Assembly (NCBI GenBank): GCA_023819315.1
Contig: JAMWBQ010000008.1
Span: 1-35,918, forward strand
DNA: 35,918 nt
DNA from: Candidatus Omnitrophota bacterium
GTDB taxonomy: Bacteria > Omnitrophota > Gorgyraeia > Duberdicusellales > 4484-171
Direction of reading: 5' to 3'
Part shown: one piece after another, positions 1 through 9,162 of the stretch
Numbering within the stretch: the stretch's first letter is position 1
Layout: every line of letters starts with the position of its first letter
Notes under the pieces: generated by a model
What the model was told of the DNA's origin: nothing
Database searches by the model: none
Seen by the model: only the letters and a program-made list of their open reading frames with translations
Position numbers and translations under genes: made by a program

Positions 1-24
1 CGTCAGGGTAATTACTTCTTCCAT
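1..24 (-). CDS. Start of a transposase-like gene (partial, runs off the left edge)
   Basis: Only eight codons are in the window, reading MEEVITLT from an ATG at 24-22. A strong Shine-Dalgarno (AAGGAGG, about 33-39) sits upstream. The upstream DNA has the look of an insertion-sequence end: repeated TGACATT..TTTGC units at 77-125 and an inverted repeat spanning the start codon. From memory, transposases of the ISNCY/IS1202 type often begin with a similar short acidic stretch followed by 'ITLTQKE', which is why I read this as a transposase. Eight residues cannot prove the family. The rest of the gene lies outside the window. Confidence 0.45.
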
Positions 25-80
25 AATACCACCTCCTTTTTGCTTCTAAGAGGTGGTATTTTACATCAAGTTACCCTGAC
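2..80. repeat. Interrupted inverted repeat over the start of the transposase-like gene
   Basis: Two nested pairs of perfect arms are visible. Bases 2-11 (GTCAGGGTAA) pair with 71-80, and bases 25-35 (AATACCACCTC) pair with 50-60. The centre at 36-49 contains the ribosome-binding site. On the minus strand this would fold the leader and start codon into a long stem, which could limit translation of read-through transcripts, as known for several insertion sequences. The regulatory role is inference. Confidence 0.6.
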
Positions 81-125
81 ATTTCTACTTTGCAATAAGG
101 TGACATTATTATATTGCGGTGACAC
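50..125. mobile_element. Insertion-sequence end with short tandem TGAC-type units
   Basis: Three related units begin with TGAC at 77, 101 and 120. The first two continue as ATTTCTACTTTGC and ATTATTATATTGC, the third as TGACAC. Short repeated units of this sort at the tip, with the transposase reading inward from just inside, are typical of several IS families. The tip is probably near 120-125. The other end and any target duplication lie outside the window, so the boundary is approximate. Confidence 0.5.
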
Positions 126-173
126 TATTTTTTCTCTTGTTAATGAAAGATAAAAAGTCAGAATTTTTGCAAA

Positions 174-216
174 GAGGTGGTATGTTACATTAATCCACCT
201 GAAATTTCTACTTTGC
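174..216. repeat. Second, decayed copy of the insertion-sequence end
   Basis: Bases 174-216 align with bases 50-93 with one single-base gap and a few substitutions. The shared blocks are GAGGTGGTAT, TTACAT and ATTTCTACTTTGC. The internal AGGTGG/CCACCT arms (175-180 and 195-200) are kept, while the TGAC unit has become TGAA. There is no start codon equivalent. It looks like a relic of an older insertion, or a duplication of the end, directly downstream of the DUF763 gene. Confidence 0.6.
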
Positions 217-260
217 CAAGCAGTAACAGGAAAATAATATTTTTGTTAATATACCTTACC

Positions 261-1349
261 TCACTTTAAATTGTTGGCTTCCCATTGAGAGAGTCTTTTT
301 AAAGCTCTTAATTTTTCGTATATTGATATTTTTGTCTGATTAACACACTCTCTTAGAATCTTAATAGATAAATCATAGTTTTTCCTATCCACAGGATAAG
401 GATAGCCATCTTTACCACCATGAGCAAAAGAAAAACAGACAGGGTCACGAAAAGAAACTGTTTTTCCATAGATTAATTCAGAAATAAGTGCTAATGCTCT
501 TATAGTTTTAGGTCCAACTCCCTCTATATTTAGAAGTCTTTCAAAATCATTAGGTTTTTTCTCATAGGTTTTTATCAAAATCTTCTTTAAATTATCCTCC
601 CTTATATCGTTAACCGATAAAGGATGTTTTGAAGATAACTTTAATTCTTTCAATTTGCGAAATTCCTCTATAACTTTAGTGGGTTCATATCGCGATAACT
701 CCGCACTCATATCTCTTGCACTTTGACTTTCCTTAGCTACCATATTTAACGCTAAACCTTTACTATTACAACAAATTGCCCGATGAGGCTCGCAAACAAA
801 ATCATTCATCTTTTCCCCTAACCAATGATACCTTCTCGCCCAACCAGTTTCCTCATTCATTCCTTGTTGGATTACTGCCCATTTACCTTCTTGAGTGAAA
901 ATAAAACAGTGATGATAAAGTTGATACCCATCCTGTAAAGCTGTAGAATCAACCTTGGCGGACATCCTACTATTATAAATAAATATAGCAGGAGAAAAAT
1001 CTAATAATCTCTTCTGGGCAATTTCTTCTATCTCCCAAGGCGTCTTACGAGCAACTGCTCCTTTACCTCCACACACAAAAATACCAATCTCAGAAGATAT
1101 ATCTTTTAAACCTTCTTTTAATGCTCCACAAAGAGTGGTGGTAAGACCAGAAGAATGCCAATCAAAACCCAAAACGCAACCAAATGCCTGAAACCAATAA
1201 GGGTCAGATATTTTAACAAGAAACTCGTTACAGCCAAATTCTTTAACGATTATCAAAACTATCTCTTTGGCGAGCTGTTTCATTCTCTCAAAAAGCCATC
1301 GCGGTGCTCTCCCTCTATGTAATGGTAAATGGGCAACCCCTGTTTTCAT
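261..1349 (-). CDS. DUF763 family protein
   Basis: The 362-residue protein opens with MKTGVAHLPLHRGRAPRWLF and continues with the HSSGLTTTLCGALKEGL stretch, which I recognise as the DUF763 family found in archaea and scattered bacteria. Its biochemical function is not established. A segment near residues 255-290 (RLLNIEGVGPKTIRALAL) is a helix-hairpin-helix motif of the kind used for non-specific DNA binding, so a nucleic-acid role is plausible but unproven. The gene follows the phosphodiesterase gene by 10 bases and has no clear Shine-Dalgarno. It is the last gene of the leftward series before the insertion-sequence end. Confidence 0.85.
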   Translation of the reverse strand: MKTGVAHLPLHRGRAPRWLFERMKQLAKEIVLIIVKEFGCNEFLVKISDPYWFQAFGCVLGFDWHSSGLTTTLCGALKEGLKDISSEIGIFVCGGKGAVARKTPWEIEEIAQKRLLDFSPAIFIYNSRMSAKVDSTALQDGYQLYHHCFIFTQEGKWAVIQQGMNEETGWARRYHWLGEKMNDFVCEPHRAICCNSKGLALNMVAKESQSARDMSAELSRYEPTKVIEEFRKLKELKLSSKHPLSVNDIREDNLKKILIKTYEKKPNDFERLLNIEGVGPKTIRALALISELIYGKTVSFRDPVCFSFAHGGKDGYPYPVDRKNYDLSIKILRECVNQTKISIYEKLRALKRLSQWEANNLK

Positions 1350-1359
1350 AATTAAAAAT

Positions 1360-1836
1360 TTAGTTTAACTCTATAATCTCTGCTTCTATCTTCTCTAAAT
1401 CAAGAATACCTATAGTAGCTTTACCCGTAAGCCAACCACAAGTCTCCCCAGGATTAATAAAAAGTGTTTTTCCCTCTCGGAAAGTCTGTGGTTTATGAGT
1501 ATGTCCAAAAATAACAACTGATATATTAAAGATATGTGGTTTTGCTTGGCTTAAATCGTGAACTACGAGGATATCTCTCTGATAAAGATTAAATAAATAT
1601 GGTGGGGGAAATATCTTACCTTTTGAAATTTTCCCCAATCCTTCTTTCTCTCCATCATTATTACCAAATACTCCTATAAAATCAAAACCTTTATCAAAAT
1701 ATGGTCTTAAAGAAAAAGGAGCTATGTAATCTCCTGCATGAATAAAAAAATTAATACCCTTGTTCTTCAACCAATCTAAAGCTCGGTTAATATTGGTAAT
1801 ATTGTCATGGGTATCAGAAAGAATACCTATCTTCAT
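1360..1836 (-). CDS. YfcE/MJ0936-type metallophosphodiesterase
   Basis: This is a compact 158-residue calcineurin-like phosphoesterase. All metal-binding motifs are visible in order: SDTH (Asp8, His10), AGD (Asp36), GNND (about 58-61), His93 and the final GHTH (His112 and His114). The size fits the YfcE/MJ0936 subfamily, which hydrolyses phosphodiester model substrates with Mn or Ni; the natural substrate is usually unknown. There is no signal peptide, so it is cytoplasmic. No good Shine-Dalgarno precedes the ATG. It sits 73 bases downstream of lpxC-fabZ with no clear terminator between them, so co-transcription is likely but unproven. Confidence 0.85.
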   Translation of the reverse strand: MKIGILSDTHDNITNINRALDWLKNKGINFFIHAGDYIAPFSLRPYFDKGFDFIGVFGNNDGEKEGLGKISKGKIFPPPYLFNLYQRDILVVHDLSQAKPHIFNISVVIFGHTHKPQTFREGKTLFINPGETCGWLTGKATIGILDLEKIEAEIIELN

Positions 1837-1909
1837 TGTTATTAATAGAACAACTTACGCAGGTCACTTTTTGTAGGTAAATTGCATCTAAAATTTTAAG
1901 GATGGGTAA

Positions 1910-3226
1910 CTATGGTTCTACTAAAGCAAACATCAGTTCTGCTTCAGCAACTAATTTGTTATTAACGAAAGCTTTGGTAAATACGACTCCTGTCTGTCGC
2001 CTTATCTTACCAGCATTAACCTCAATAACTAATTGGTCACCAGGCTCAACAGTTTTTCTAAACTTAACTTTATCAGCACACATAAAATAAGCTAATTTAC
2101 CTCTGTTTTCTTCATCAGCTAACATTAACACACCACCTAATTGAGCCATCGCTTCAATAATAAGAACTCCAGGCATAACCGGCTTTTTAGGGAAATGACC
2201 TTGAAAGAAGTAATCGTTAACGGTAACATTCTTTATCCCGATAGCTTTCTTACCTTTATCCATATATATCACTCGGTCAATTAAAAGAAACGGATACCGA
2301 TGAGGTAAGATTTTCTTTATATCCTCTATGGATAACTGTGCATCCATAGGGGAAAAATAATCTTCACAACCAACACCTCCTGTAAGCATCTTTTCTCTAT
2401 ACCTCTTAATTTTATGAAGTAACTTTATATTTAAGATGTGACCGCTCTTTAAGGCAATTATATGGCCTTTTAAAGGTCCAGCTAAATATAAATCGCCCAA
2501 TAAATCCAAAACTTTATGTTTTACAAACTCATCGGAAGACCTTAGTTTATTATTTATAACTCTATCTTCGGACACTACCAGAGTATTGGTATAATTAGAA
2601 CCTTTCCCCATCCCCATCTTTATAAGTGACTCTACTTCCTCTTCTAAACAGAATGTCCTTGCCTCACATATCTTATTTATATCATTATTACCACCAATAA
2701 CTACATCACAGAACTTTGTATTGATCAATGAATTATCGTATTTTATTGTATAAGATACTCTTAACACAGGATAAGGTAAAATTACAATACTACTGCTATT
2801 CTCTTCTGCCCATAAAGGTTCTTTAATAGTTAAATATCTCTTAGGAGCATCTTGATAATCAATTCCTACATTTCCTATATTCTCTACAAACTCCTTAGCA
2901 CTACCATCCATACCAGGAACCTCTTCCCCCCATATATTTACTATAAGGTTATCTATAGACAAAAGATGTAAAGAAGCCATAAGATGTTCAATAGTATGCA
3001 CAAAAACTCCTCTATAATTTATAGATGTCCTCCGCGGATAATCCTTTGGTTCTAAAACAGAGTCTATATCTGCTCTTATCATTGTTTCGGGAATAATATC
3101 TTTTCTAACAAAGATTATACCACTGTTAGGGGGTGCCGGTAAAAGTTCCAACTTAACTTCCTTACCTGTATGTAATCCTATTCCTTCTAAACATACTTTA
3201 TCTTTAATAGTACATTGCTTATCCAT
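1910..3226 (-). CDS. lpxC-fabZ: Bifunctional LpxC-FabZ: UDP-3-O-acyl-GlcNAc deacetylase fused to 3-hydroxyacyl-ACP dehydratase
   Basis: The 438-residue protein joins two lipid enzymes. Residues 1 to about 295 are LpxC, the zinc deacetylase that commits UDP-acyl-GlcNAc to lipid A: HTIEH (zinc His77 and His81 with Glu80 between), later KHKVLDLLGD and the KSGH histidine. Residues about 299-438 are FabZ: LPHRYPFLLIDR, catalytic His344 in GHFPKKPVMPG and Glu358 in LIIEAMAQ. Such fusions are known from Bacteroidetes and several candidate phyla. Both enzymes draw on the 3-hydroxyacyl-ACP pool, so the fusion may balance lipid A against phospholipid synthesis. The gene starts 2 bases after lpxD ends. 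Confidence 0.95.
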   Translation of the reverse strand: MDKQCTIKDKVCLEGIGLHTGKEVKLELLPAPPNSGIIFVRKDIIPETMIRADIDSVLEPKDYPRRTSINYRGVFVHTIEHLMASLHLLSIDNLIVNIWGEEVPGMDGSAKEFVENIGNVGIDYQDAPKRYLTIKEPLWAEENSSSIVILPYPVLRVSYTIKYDNSLINTKFCDVVIGGNNDINKICEARTFCLEEEVESLIKMGMGKGSNYTNTLVVSEDRVINNKLRSSDEFVKHKVLDLLGDLYLAGPLKGHIIALKSGHILNIKLLHKIKRYREKMLTGGVGCEDYFSPMDAQLSIEDIKKILPHRYPFLLIDRVIYMDKGKKAIGIKNVTVNDYFFQGHFPKKPVMPGVLIIEAMAQLGGVLMLADEENRGKLAYFMCADKVKFRKTVEPGDQLVIEVNAGKIRRQTGVVFTKAFVNNKLVAEAELMFALVEP

Positions 3227-3228
3227 AA

Positions 3229-4272
3229 CTAATTTATTCTACCCTCCAACTCTTCTAATTTTTTCTCTAATGCTTCTATTCTTTTATTGAGTTTCTCGTA
3301 CAACTCAGGTAAACGTTGAAGGTAAGCATTCACTCTTTTAGCTATATTATGAGGTTTAGCAGGGTAACCAGAAACCTTTGTATGAGGAGGAATTGACTTA
3401 GTTACTCCTGCTTGCGCAGCTACAATTGCTCCTTCTCCAATGGTAATATGCCCTACCACACCTGCTTGCCCAGCTAAAACAACTCCTTTACCTAAAGTTG
3501 TACTTCCTGAAATACCCGCTTGGGCAACTATCACACAATTTTCTCCTATAACTACATTATGAGCAATCTGAACAAGATTATCTATCTTTGTACCTTTACC
3601 AATTAAGGTTTTATCAAACCTTGCCCTATCGATAGTTACATTCGCACCAATCTCCACATCGTCTTCTATAACCACTATACCTATCTGTGGAATCTTCTCC
3701 TGTATACCCTTAACCATAGCAAAACCAAAACCATCAGAACCAATAACTGCTCCTGAATGAATAATCACACGGTTACCAATCTCTACTTTATCTCTAATTA
3801 CTACGTTAGGATAAATTAAACAATCTTTTCCTATAGTAACTTTGTGACCAATATAGCAACCTCCATAGATTTTAGTATTATCGCCTATCTCCACATCATT
3901 TTCCATAATAACGTATGGACCTATTGCTAAGTTACTACCTAACTTGCATTGTCTACCAAAAACTACCGTAGGATGTATACCTTCAATATATTCAGGTCTA
4001 TAAGGAGAAAATATATTTACCACTTTGGCAAAAGCCAAAGAGGGATTATCTGTTTTAATCAATGGTTTGTGAGAATTAACCACGTCTTTAGAAGTAATTA
4101 TTGCTGAAGCAAGAGTAGTTTTCATTAATCGGGCATATTTAGAGTTAGCTAAAAAAGTAATATCCCCTTCTTTAGCCTCTTTTATACCCGAGATACCTGT
4201 GATAACTATATCAGGAGAACCTACTAATTCTCCCCCTATCATTTGGGCAAGCTCTCCCAGAGTATATCTCAT
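3229..4272 (-). CDS. lpxD: UDP-3-O-acylglucosamine N-acyltransferase
   Basis: LpxD adds the second 3-hydroxyacyl chain to UDP-3-O-acyl-glucosamine in lipid A synthesis. The 347-residue protein has the usual layout: an N-terminal uridine-binding domain (about 1-100, with [11 protein letters not shown]), a left-handed beta-helix of hexapeptide repeats (about 100-315), and a C-terminal helix ([22 protein letters not shown]). The catalytic histidine is His238 in [13 protein letters not shown]. Its start overlaps the end of skp by 4 bases, and lpxC-fabZ follows directly, so bamA-skp-lpxD-lpxC-fabZ is probably one outer-membrane biogenesis operon. Confidence 0.96.
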   Translation of the reverse strand: MRYTLGELAQMIGGELVGSPDIVITGISGIKEAKEGDITFLANSKYARLMKTTLASAIITSKDVVNSHKPLIKTDNPSLAFAKVVNIFSPYRPEYIEGIHPTVVFGRQCKLGSNLAIGPYVIMENDVEIGDNTKIYGGCYIGHKVTIGKDCLIYPNVVIRDKVEIGNRVIIHSGAVIGSDGFGFAMVKGIQEKIPQIGIVVIEDDVEIGANVTIDRARFDKTLIGKGTKIDNLVQIAHNVVIGENCVIVAQAGISGSTTLGKGVVLAGQAGVVGHITIGEGAIVAAQAGVTKSIPPHTKVSGYPAKPHNIAKRVNAYLQRLPELYEKLNKRIEALEKKLEELEGRIN

Positions 4273-4781
4273 TTCTTATACCCCTTGTTCAATAAATTTA
4301 TTATCTCAGCAGTAATATCCATCTCACTTTTACTGTAAAGCACTACACTCTTATTGACAATTAAATCAAAACCGTTCTTCTCACTATAAGATTTAATAAC
4401 CTTTTCAATATCTTCTACGATTTCCTTCATTTTTTCATCACTCTCTTTTTTCAACTCGTTTAGTATTTTACTCTCTATATTCTTATACTCGGCAATGGCT
4501 TCTCTTATCTTCTCTCTCTGTGCTTCCTGCTCTTTCTCTTTCAATAGCCCTACTTTTTCTTGCATCTTCATTATCTCTTCTTTCTTTTCTATCAAACCGC
4601 TCTCTTTCTCTTTACTTTCTCTCATACTATCGATTAACTTCTCATAATCCTTCGTTTTATTATAATCGTTAAACACAGAAACGACATCCACACAGCCAAT
4701 TTTTAATTCTTTGGCATAAACTAAATTAGATAACCCTAAACCTAACAAAATAATCGTAGCACCAAAAAATAGTTTTTTCAT
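4269..4781 (-). CDS. skp: OmpH/Skp-family periplasmic chaperone
   Basis: The 170-residue protein has a signal peptide ([20 protein letters not shown], cleavage probably near YAKE). After it come the Skp-like start [14 protein letters not shown], a long charged coiled-coil rich in Glu and Lys (about 40-125), and the typical end [24 protein letters not shown]. Skp trimers hold unfolded outer-membrane proteins in the periplasm and hand them to BamA. Its place between bamA and lpxD is the conserved order in Gram-negative bacteria and supports the call. Confidence 0.93.
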   Translation of the reverse strand: MKKLFFGATIILLGLGLSNLVYAKELKIGCVDVVSVFNDYNKTKDYEKLIDSMRESKEKESGLIEKKEEIMKMQEKVGLLKEKEQEAQREKIREAIAEYKNIESKILNELKKESDEKMKEIVEDIEKVIKSYSEKNGFDLIVNKSVVLYSKSEMDITAEIINLLNKGYKK

Positions 4782-4812
4782 TTTCCCCTCCGCATTATCA
4801 ATAATTCAACAG

Positions 4813-7086
4813 TTAAAATCCTCTACTTATACTAAAATGAAACTTGCCTTCTTTACCCTCCTCTCCTGGCTCTAAATTAAGAGGCCAACCGTAATCTAAA
4901 TTTATTGGACCCAAAGGAGTTTTTACTCTTATACCCGCTCCTACACTTGATTTAAATCCCCCACTAAAAATATCGCTTCTTTTACTCCATACATTACCCG
5001 TATCAAAAAACGTTGCTACCTTTAAAATATCTATTAAAGGATAGGTATACTCTATATTACCCACAAACATCGCCTCTCCTCCAATAGGATCCTCAGTAAC
5101 AGTATCTATAGGACCTACTTTTCTTTCATTATAACCCCTTATAGTTGAAGAACCACCGGCAAAAAACCTTCGGTAAATAGGAACCTTATCAGTATTGGAG
5201 AATGGGTCTGCTAATCCTAAACGCAATCTTAACTCTATTACAGATTTCTTAAGAAGAGAGTAATATAAACTTAAGCGAGAAAAATAACTTAAAAAATCTT
5301 TATCCCCTCCTAAAAACCCTCCTGTAACTTGAAAAACATTAGCTAAATATAAACCTTTAGAAGGAGTAAAAACGTTATCTCTTGTATCAAAAGCTAAACT
5401 AAATTCCAAACCACTCAAATCATTCCTACCCGTCTCATCTTTTAATTCTTGGGTAGCTGTTTCCACTACATCACTAATTTCTACAGACTCTATCCTGTAT
5501 CCCACATCTCCCTTAAGGTTATCACTGAATTCCCTCCCAAATTTAATTACCACTCCTTTAACCACCTGTTCATAACCATAACCTACATTTTCCTCTCTCT
5601 GATGGCTACGTTTATAACCTTCAAAACCAAAAGAAACCGGTATATCAAAAATCCAAGGATTAAGAAAATTTAACTCGTAATTCTCTGTAATCGTTCCAAA
5701 GCTTGCCAGCAAACTCAAATCTTGGCCACCACCAGTGAATGTTGACCAATTCTTATAATCGAAATTGCGCTGTCTTAATTCTACAAAACCAGTAAACTCA
5801 TCTATAGAACTATATCCTCCTCCGAAACTCAAATAACCGGTTTTAGCTTCTTTTACCTCAACTATTAGATTCTCATAATTTGGTTGACTACCCGGTCGAG
5901 TATCAAAACGAATCTCCTCAAAGAACCCTAAATTCTCTAAACGCCTACGGCTTTTCCTTATCTTTTCTCCTTCAAATTTATCCCCGGGATATATTCTCAA
6001 CTCCCTCCTTATAACTTTATCTTTTGTTTTAAGGTTACCCACTATGTCTATTCTCTCTACATAAGAAAGCTCACTCTCTACTATGCGAAAGTTAATATCT
6101 ATCTTCTCTGTCTCAGGATTAAGAAAAGTGGAAGGAATTACCTGAGAGTAAATGTAGCCTCTATCTATGTATAATCCCCTTAATCTATTCACCTCATCGT
6201 TAACTTTCCTTTCTACAAAAATATCTCCTGATTTTAGCTCTCTACCTTTCTCTAAAATTTCCAAAGTAATCTCTTTATTCCCTTCAATATTAATCCTACC
6301 TATATAATAACGTTCTCCTTCAATTATATTAATAGTTATATAGGCGTAACCCTTAAGATAATCTACCTGAGAGGAAACGTTAACTTCGCTGTATCCTCTC
6401 TCTTTATAGAAATCCTCTATCCTTTTCACATCATCTTCCAAAGTCTCATCTTTAAATATACCTTTTGACAGAAAACCTTTCTCTTTCGTCTTTATCAATT
6501 TCTTTATTTGCTTCTCTTTAAATACTGCGTTACCCTTGACAAGAATTTTCTTTACCCTTATTAAACCTTTCTCTTCAATATGGAAAACAATCTTTGCTTC
6601 CTTATCATTATTCACATCAATTTTATAATTAACTTCTGTTTCAGAAAACCCCCTCTTATTATAAAAATTCAATATTTTATCTTTTATCTCCTTTAACTTC
6701 ATCTCATCTAAAAAAGAATCCTTTTTTATATCAATCATCTTCTCTATCCTTTTTTTACGAGGATAAGCTAACCCTTCTACTACCACTTCTTTTACTATTG
6801 GCTTCTCCTCTACCTTATAAAACAAAACCAATTCCCCATCTACAATTTTTTTCTCTACTTCTATATTTTCAAAATAACCCGTGCTATACAAATTCTTAAT
6901 ATCCTCGTTTACAAGTGTATCGTTATAAGTATTTCCTACCTGGGTTTTTATCTTAGAAAGAATGTTAGCGGTACTAACTACTTTATTACCTAAAATCTCT
7001 ATTTTAGAAATACGTTGTTGAGCAAAACTTAGTAGAGGGGTAGTTACAATTATAATAATAAGTATTATTTTAATTTTTTTCTTCAC
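4813..7086 (-). CDS. bamA: Outer-membrane protein assembly factor BamA
   Basis: BamA is the central component that folds beta-barrel proteins into the outer membrane. The 757-residue protein has a signal peptide (MKKKIKIILIIIIVTTPLLS), a series of POTRA domains (about 25-415, with recurring patterns such as VKKILVKGNAVFKEKQI and YIGRINIEGNKEIT), then the Omp85 barrel (about 420-757) with RRFFAGGSSTIRGYNERKVG and the PLGPINLDYGWPL segment. It ends in phenylalanine (SISRGF), the expected barrel C-terminal signal. It is followed 31 bases later by skp. Confidence 0.97.
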   Translation of the reverse strand: MKKKIKIILIIIIVTTPLLSFAQQRISKIEILGNKVVSTANILSKIKTQVGNTYNDTLVNEDIKNLYSTGYFENIEVEKKIVDGELVLFYKVEEKPIVKEVVVEGLAYPRKKRIEKMIDIKKDSFLDEMKLKEIKDKILNFYNKRGFSETEVNYKIDVNNDKEAKIVFHIEEKGLIRVKKILVKGNAVFKEKQIKKLIKTKEKGFLSKGIFKDETLEDDVKRIEDFYKERGYSEVNVSSQVDYLKGYAYITINIIEGERYYIGRINIEGNKEITLEILEKGRELKSGDIFVERKVNDEVNRLRGLYIDRGYIYSQVIPSTFLNPETEKIDINFRIVESELSYVERIDIVGNLKTKDKVIRRELRIYPGDKFEGEKIRKSRRRLENLGFFEEIRFDTRPGSQPNYENLIVEVKEAKTGYLSFGGGYSSIDEFTGFVELRQRNFDYKNWSTFTGGGQDLSLLASFGTITENYELNFLNPWIFDIPVSFGFEGYKRSHQREENVGYGYEQVVKGVVIKFGREFSDNLKGDVGYRIESVEISDVVETATQELKDETGRNDLSGLEFSLAFDTRDNVFTPSKGLYLANVFQVTGGFLGGDKDFLSYFSRLSLYYSLLKKSVIELRLRLGLADPFSNTDKVPIYRRFFAGGSSTIRGYNERKVGPIDTVTEDPIGGEAMFVGNIEYTYPLIDILKVATFFDTGNVWSKRSDIFSGGFKSSVGAGIRVKTPLGPINLDYGWPLNLEPGEEGKEGKFHFSISRGF

Positions 7087-7120
7087 CCCATCCTCCTCTT
7101 TTTATACCTTAATTAAAATT

Positions 7121-8473
7121 CTAATCTTGCTCAACCAAAGCAAGATTAACGAACTTCATATACTCCTTCATAAACCCTAAATTGATACTTCCCGTAGGTC
7201 CATTCCTCTGCTTAGCAATAATTATTTCTGCTATACCTTTATTTTCCGGGGTAGGATTATAGTATTCCTCTCTTAAGAGAAGAACCACCAAATCTGCATC
7301 CTGCTCAATTGCTCCTGATTCTCTTAAGTCGGAAAGTTGAGGACGATGATCAGCACGTAACTCTACAGCTCTTGATAGTTGACTAACACATATTAAAGGA
7401 ACCTGTAACTCTTTAGCTAAAGATTTCAAAGCACGGGAAATCTCTGAAATTTCCTGTTGCCTATTATCTTGCTTCTTTACCGGCCTAATCATCTGAAGAT
7501 AATCAACGATGATAAGTCCAATATTGTAATGCGCTTTAAGCCTACGCGCTTTTGCTCTCAATTCAAAAATATTTAAATCAGGAGAATCATCTATATATAC
7601 AGGTGCCTCAGATAATCTACCAGCGGCAGAAGTAAGAATAGGCCAATCACTGGGAGATAAGAAACCCGTTCTCAACTTGTGCATATCCACCTTTGCCTGA
7701 GAACATAAAAATCTTTGCATAAGCTGTTCTTTAGACATCTCCATACTAAAGAATCCTATCCCAATCTTCTCTTCCACTGCAGCATACTCGGCAATACTCG
7801 TAACAAATGCGCTTTTACCCATAGAAGGTCTACCTGCGACAATAATTAAATCCCCCTTTTGTAAACCTGCTGTTCTTATATCAAACTCTTTAAATCCTGT
7901 AGGTATACCTGTAATGTGTGACCTCTTATGATAAAGAGACTCTATAAGTTCAATCCCGTCTTTAATTACCTCTTTTATGTGAACGTAACTACCTTCTACT
8001 CTTTTATCGCTTATTTCAAAGATTAAACGTTCTACTTTATCTAAAATAGTATTTACATCTTCCTCTTCTTTATAAACATAATCCATAATTTGAGTAGCTG
8101 TGCCAAGGAGAGAACGTAATATACTCTTCTCTTTAACTATGCGTGCATAATGAGTGACATTAGCAGCAGTGGGAACAAAATCAACCAATGTAGCAATAAA
8201 TGCGGAACCACCTATTTTATCCAATAGCTTCTGTTTACATAATTCTTCCGAAACTGTAAGTATATCTATTTTTTTACTCGCATCGAATAAAGAAACAATC
8301 GTAGAAAAAATTATCTTATGTTCTTCCCTATAAAATGAATTCTCATTTACAATTTCTAAAACTTCTGCTATAGCTCTCTCATCAAGCAACATTGCTCCTA
8401 AAACAGCCATCTCTGCTTCAATATTCTGAGGAGAAAGTTTATATAAATTCTCCTTAACAGTAACTGTGTTCAT
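7121..8473 (-). CDS. dnaB: Replicative DNA helicase DnaB
   Basis: DnaB is the hexameric 5'-3' helicase of the replication fork. It has an N-terminal DnaG-binding domain (SPQNIEAEMAVLGAML) and a RecA-like motor with Walker A GRPSMGKS at about 214-221, IIVDYLQMI (Walker B) and LSDLRESGAIEQDADLVV. I place the start at the ATG at 8473-8471, which overlaps the rplI stop as ATGA and gives 450 residues. An in-frame ATG at 8488 would add five residues but lies inside rplI. There is no intein. The rpsF-ssb-rpsR-rplI-dnaB order is a widely conserved cluster. Confidence 0.96.
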   Translation of the reverse strand: MNTVTVKENLYKLSPQNIEAEMAVLGAMLLDERAIAEVLEIVNENSFYREEHKIIFSTIVSLFDASKKIDILTVSEELCKQKLLDKIGGSAFIATLVDFVPTAANVTHYARIVKEKSILRSLLGTATQIMDYVYKEEEDVNTILDKVERLIFEISDKRVEGSYVHIKEVIKDGIELIESLYHKRSHITGIPTGFKEFDIRTAGLQKGDLIIVAGRPSMGKSAFVTSIAEYAAVEEKIGIGFFSMEMSKEQLMQRFLCSQAKVDMHKLRTGFLSPSDWPILTSAAGRLSEAPVYIDDSPDLNIFELRAKARRLKAHYNIGLIIVDYLQMIRPVKKQDNRQQEISEISRALKSLAKELQVPLICVSQLSRAVELRADHRPQLSDLRESGAIEQDADLVVLLLREEYYNPTPENKGIAEIIIAKQRNGPTGSINLGFMKEYMKFVNLALVEQD

Positions 8474-8913
8474 TTCTTTACCACCCATAATCTTAAATTA
8501 GCATTAACTTTAGGATGAAGCCTAACATTCACAGTATAGGCTCCTAACTTCCTTATTGGCTCATCTAAAGAAATCTTTAAATTATCAGTATCAATACCCT
8601 CATCTTTAAGAGCATTTATGATATGCGTTTCATTTAGAGAACCGTAGATTTCTTCATCATCCTTTGATTTTGCTGTTAAAGTAATTGATAGCTTCTCTAA
8701 TCTTTCCTTGATTTCTAATGCCCGTTTAAGAGCTATATTTTCTAACTTTAATCTTTCTTCTTTTATCTTTTCTAATCTTTTAACATTGGAGGAACTAGCT
8801 TCTATAGCAAAACCATAAGGGATAAGGTAATTTCTAGCATAACCGCTCTTTACCTCTACAATATCACCCTCTTTACCTAATTTATTAACCTCTTTTAAAA
8901 GAATTACTTTCAT
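8470..8913 (-). CDS. rplI: 50S ribosomal protein bL9
   Basis: The 147-residue protein begins MKVILLKEVNKLGKEGDIVE and has the signature GYARNYLIPYGFA near residues 24-36. A long connecting helix follows (about 40-75), then the C-terminal rRNA-binding domain (ITLTAKSKDDEEIYGSLN). Its length is normal for bL9, which binds 23S rRNA near the L1 stalk and helps keep reading frame. Its start overlaps the rpsR stop by 4 bases and its end overlaps the dnaB start, which points to translational coupling across the cluster. Confidence 0.97.
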   Translation of the reverse strand: MKVILLKEVNKLGKEGDIVEVKSGYARNYLIPYGFAIEASSSNVKRLEKIKEERLKLENIALKRALEIKERLEKLSITLTAKSKDDEEIYGSLNETHIINALKDEGIDTDNLKISLDEPIRKLGAYTVNVRLHPKVNANLRLWVVKK

Positions 8914-9140
8914 TTAAGTAAATATGGTAACAAACTTAAGAATCTAGCTCTTTTTATCTCTTTCGCTAACTTCCTTTGATGCTTAGCACAATTACCGCTA
9001 GAACGACGAGAGAGAATCTTTTTTTTGGAAGATAAAAATTTGGAAAGTAGATCTACATCTTTATAATCTATCTCTATATTTTTCTTACAGAAAATACAAT
9101 TTTTTTTAAATCTAACCTCTGGTTTCTTCCTATCAGCCAT
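8910..9140 (-). CDS. rpsR: 30S ribosomal protein bS18
   Basis: This 76-residue basic protein has the bS18 core IDYKDVDLLSKFLS and the SGNCAKHQRKLAKEIKRARFLSLLPY tail, which binds 16S rRNA next to bS6. Near the N-terminus there is CIFCKK, and the later Cys in SGNCAKH is also kept. Bacterial S18 proteins with such cysteines are the zinc-binding (C+) form, so this copy may bind zinc. It lies between ssb and rplI as expected. Its stop overlaps the rplI start by 4 bases. Confidence 0.95.
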   Translation of the reverse strand: MADRKKPEVRFKKNCIFCKKNIEIDYKDVDLLSKFLSSKKKILSRRSSGNCAKHQRKLAKEIKRARFLSLLPYLLK

Positions 9141-9162
9141 ATTTAAATCACCTCGTTTAATT

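Noticed and set aside
1837-1909. Terminator after lpxC-fabZ
   Set aside because: Only a short AT palindrome (CTAAAATTTTAAG) is present, without a GC stem or T-run.
8474-8488. Upstream ATG as the dnaB start
   Set aside because: It lies inside rplI and adds five residues with no family match. The ATGA overlap at 8470-8473 is the more usual arrangement in this cluster.
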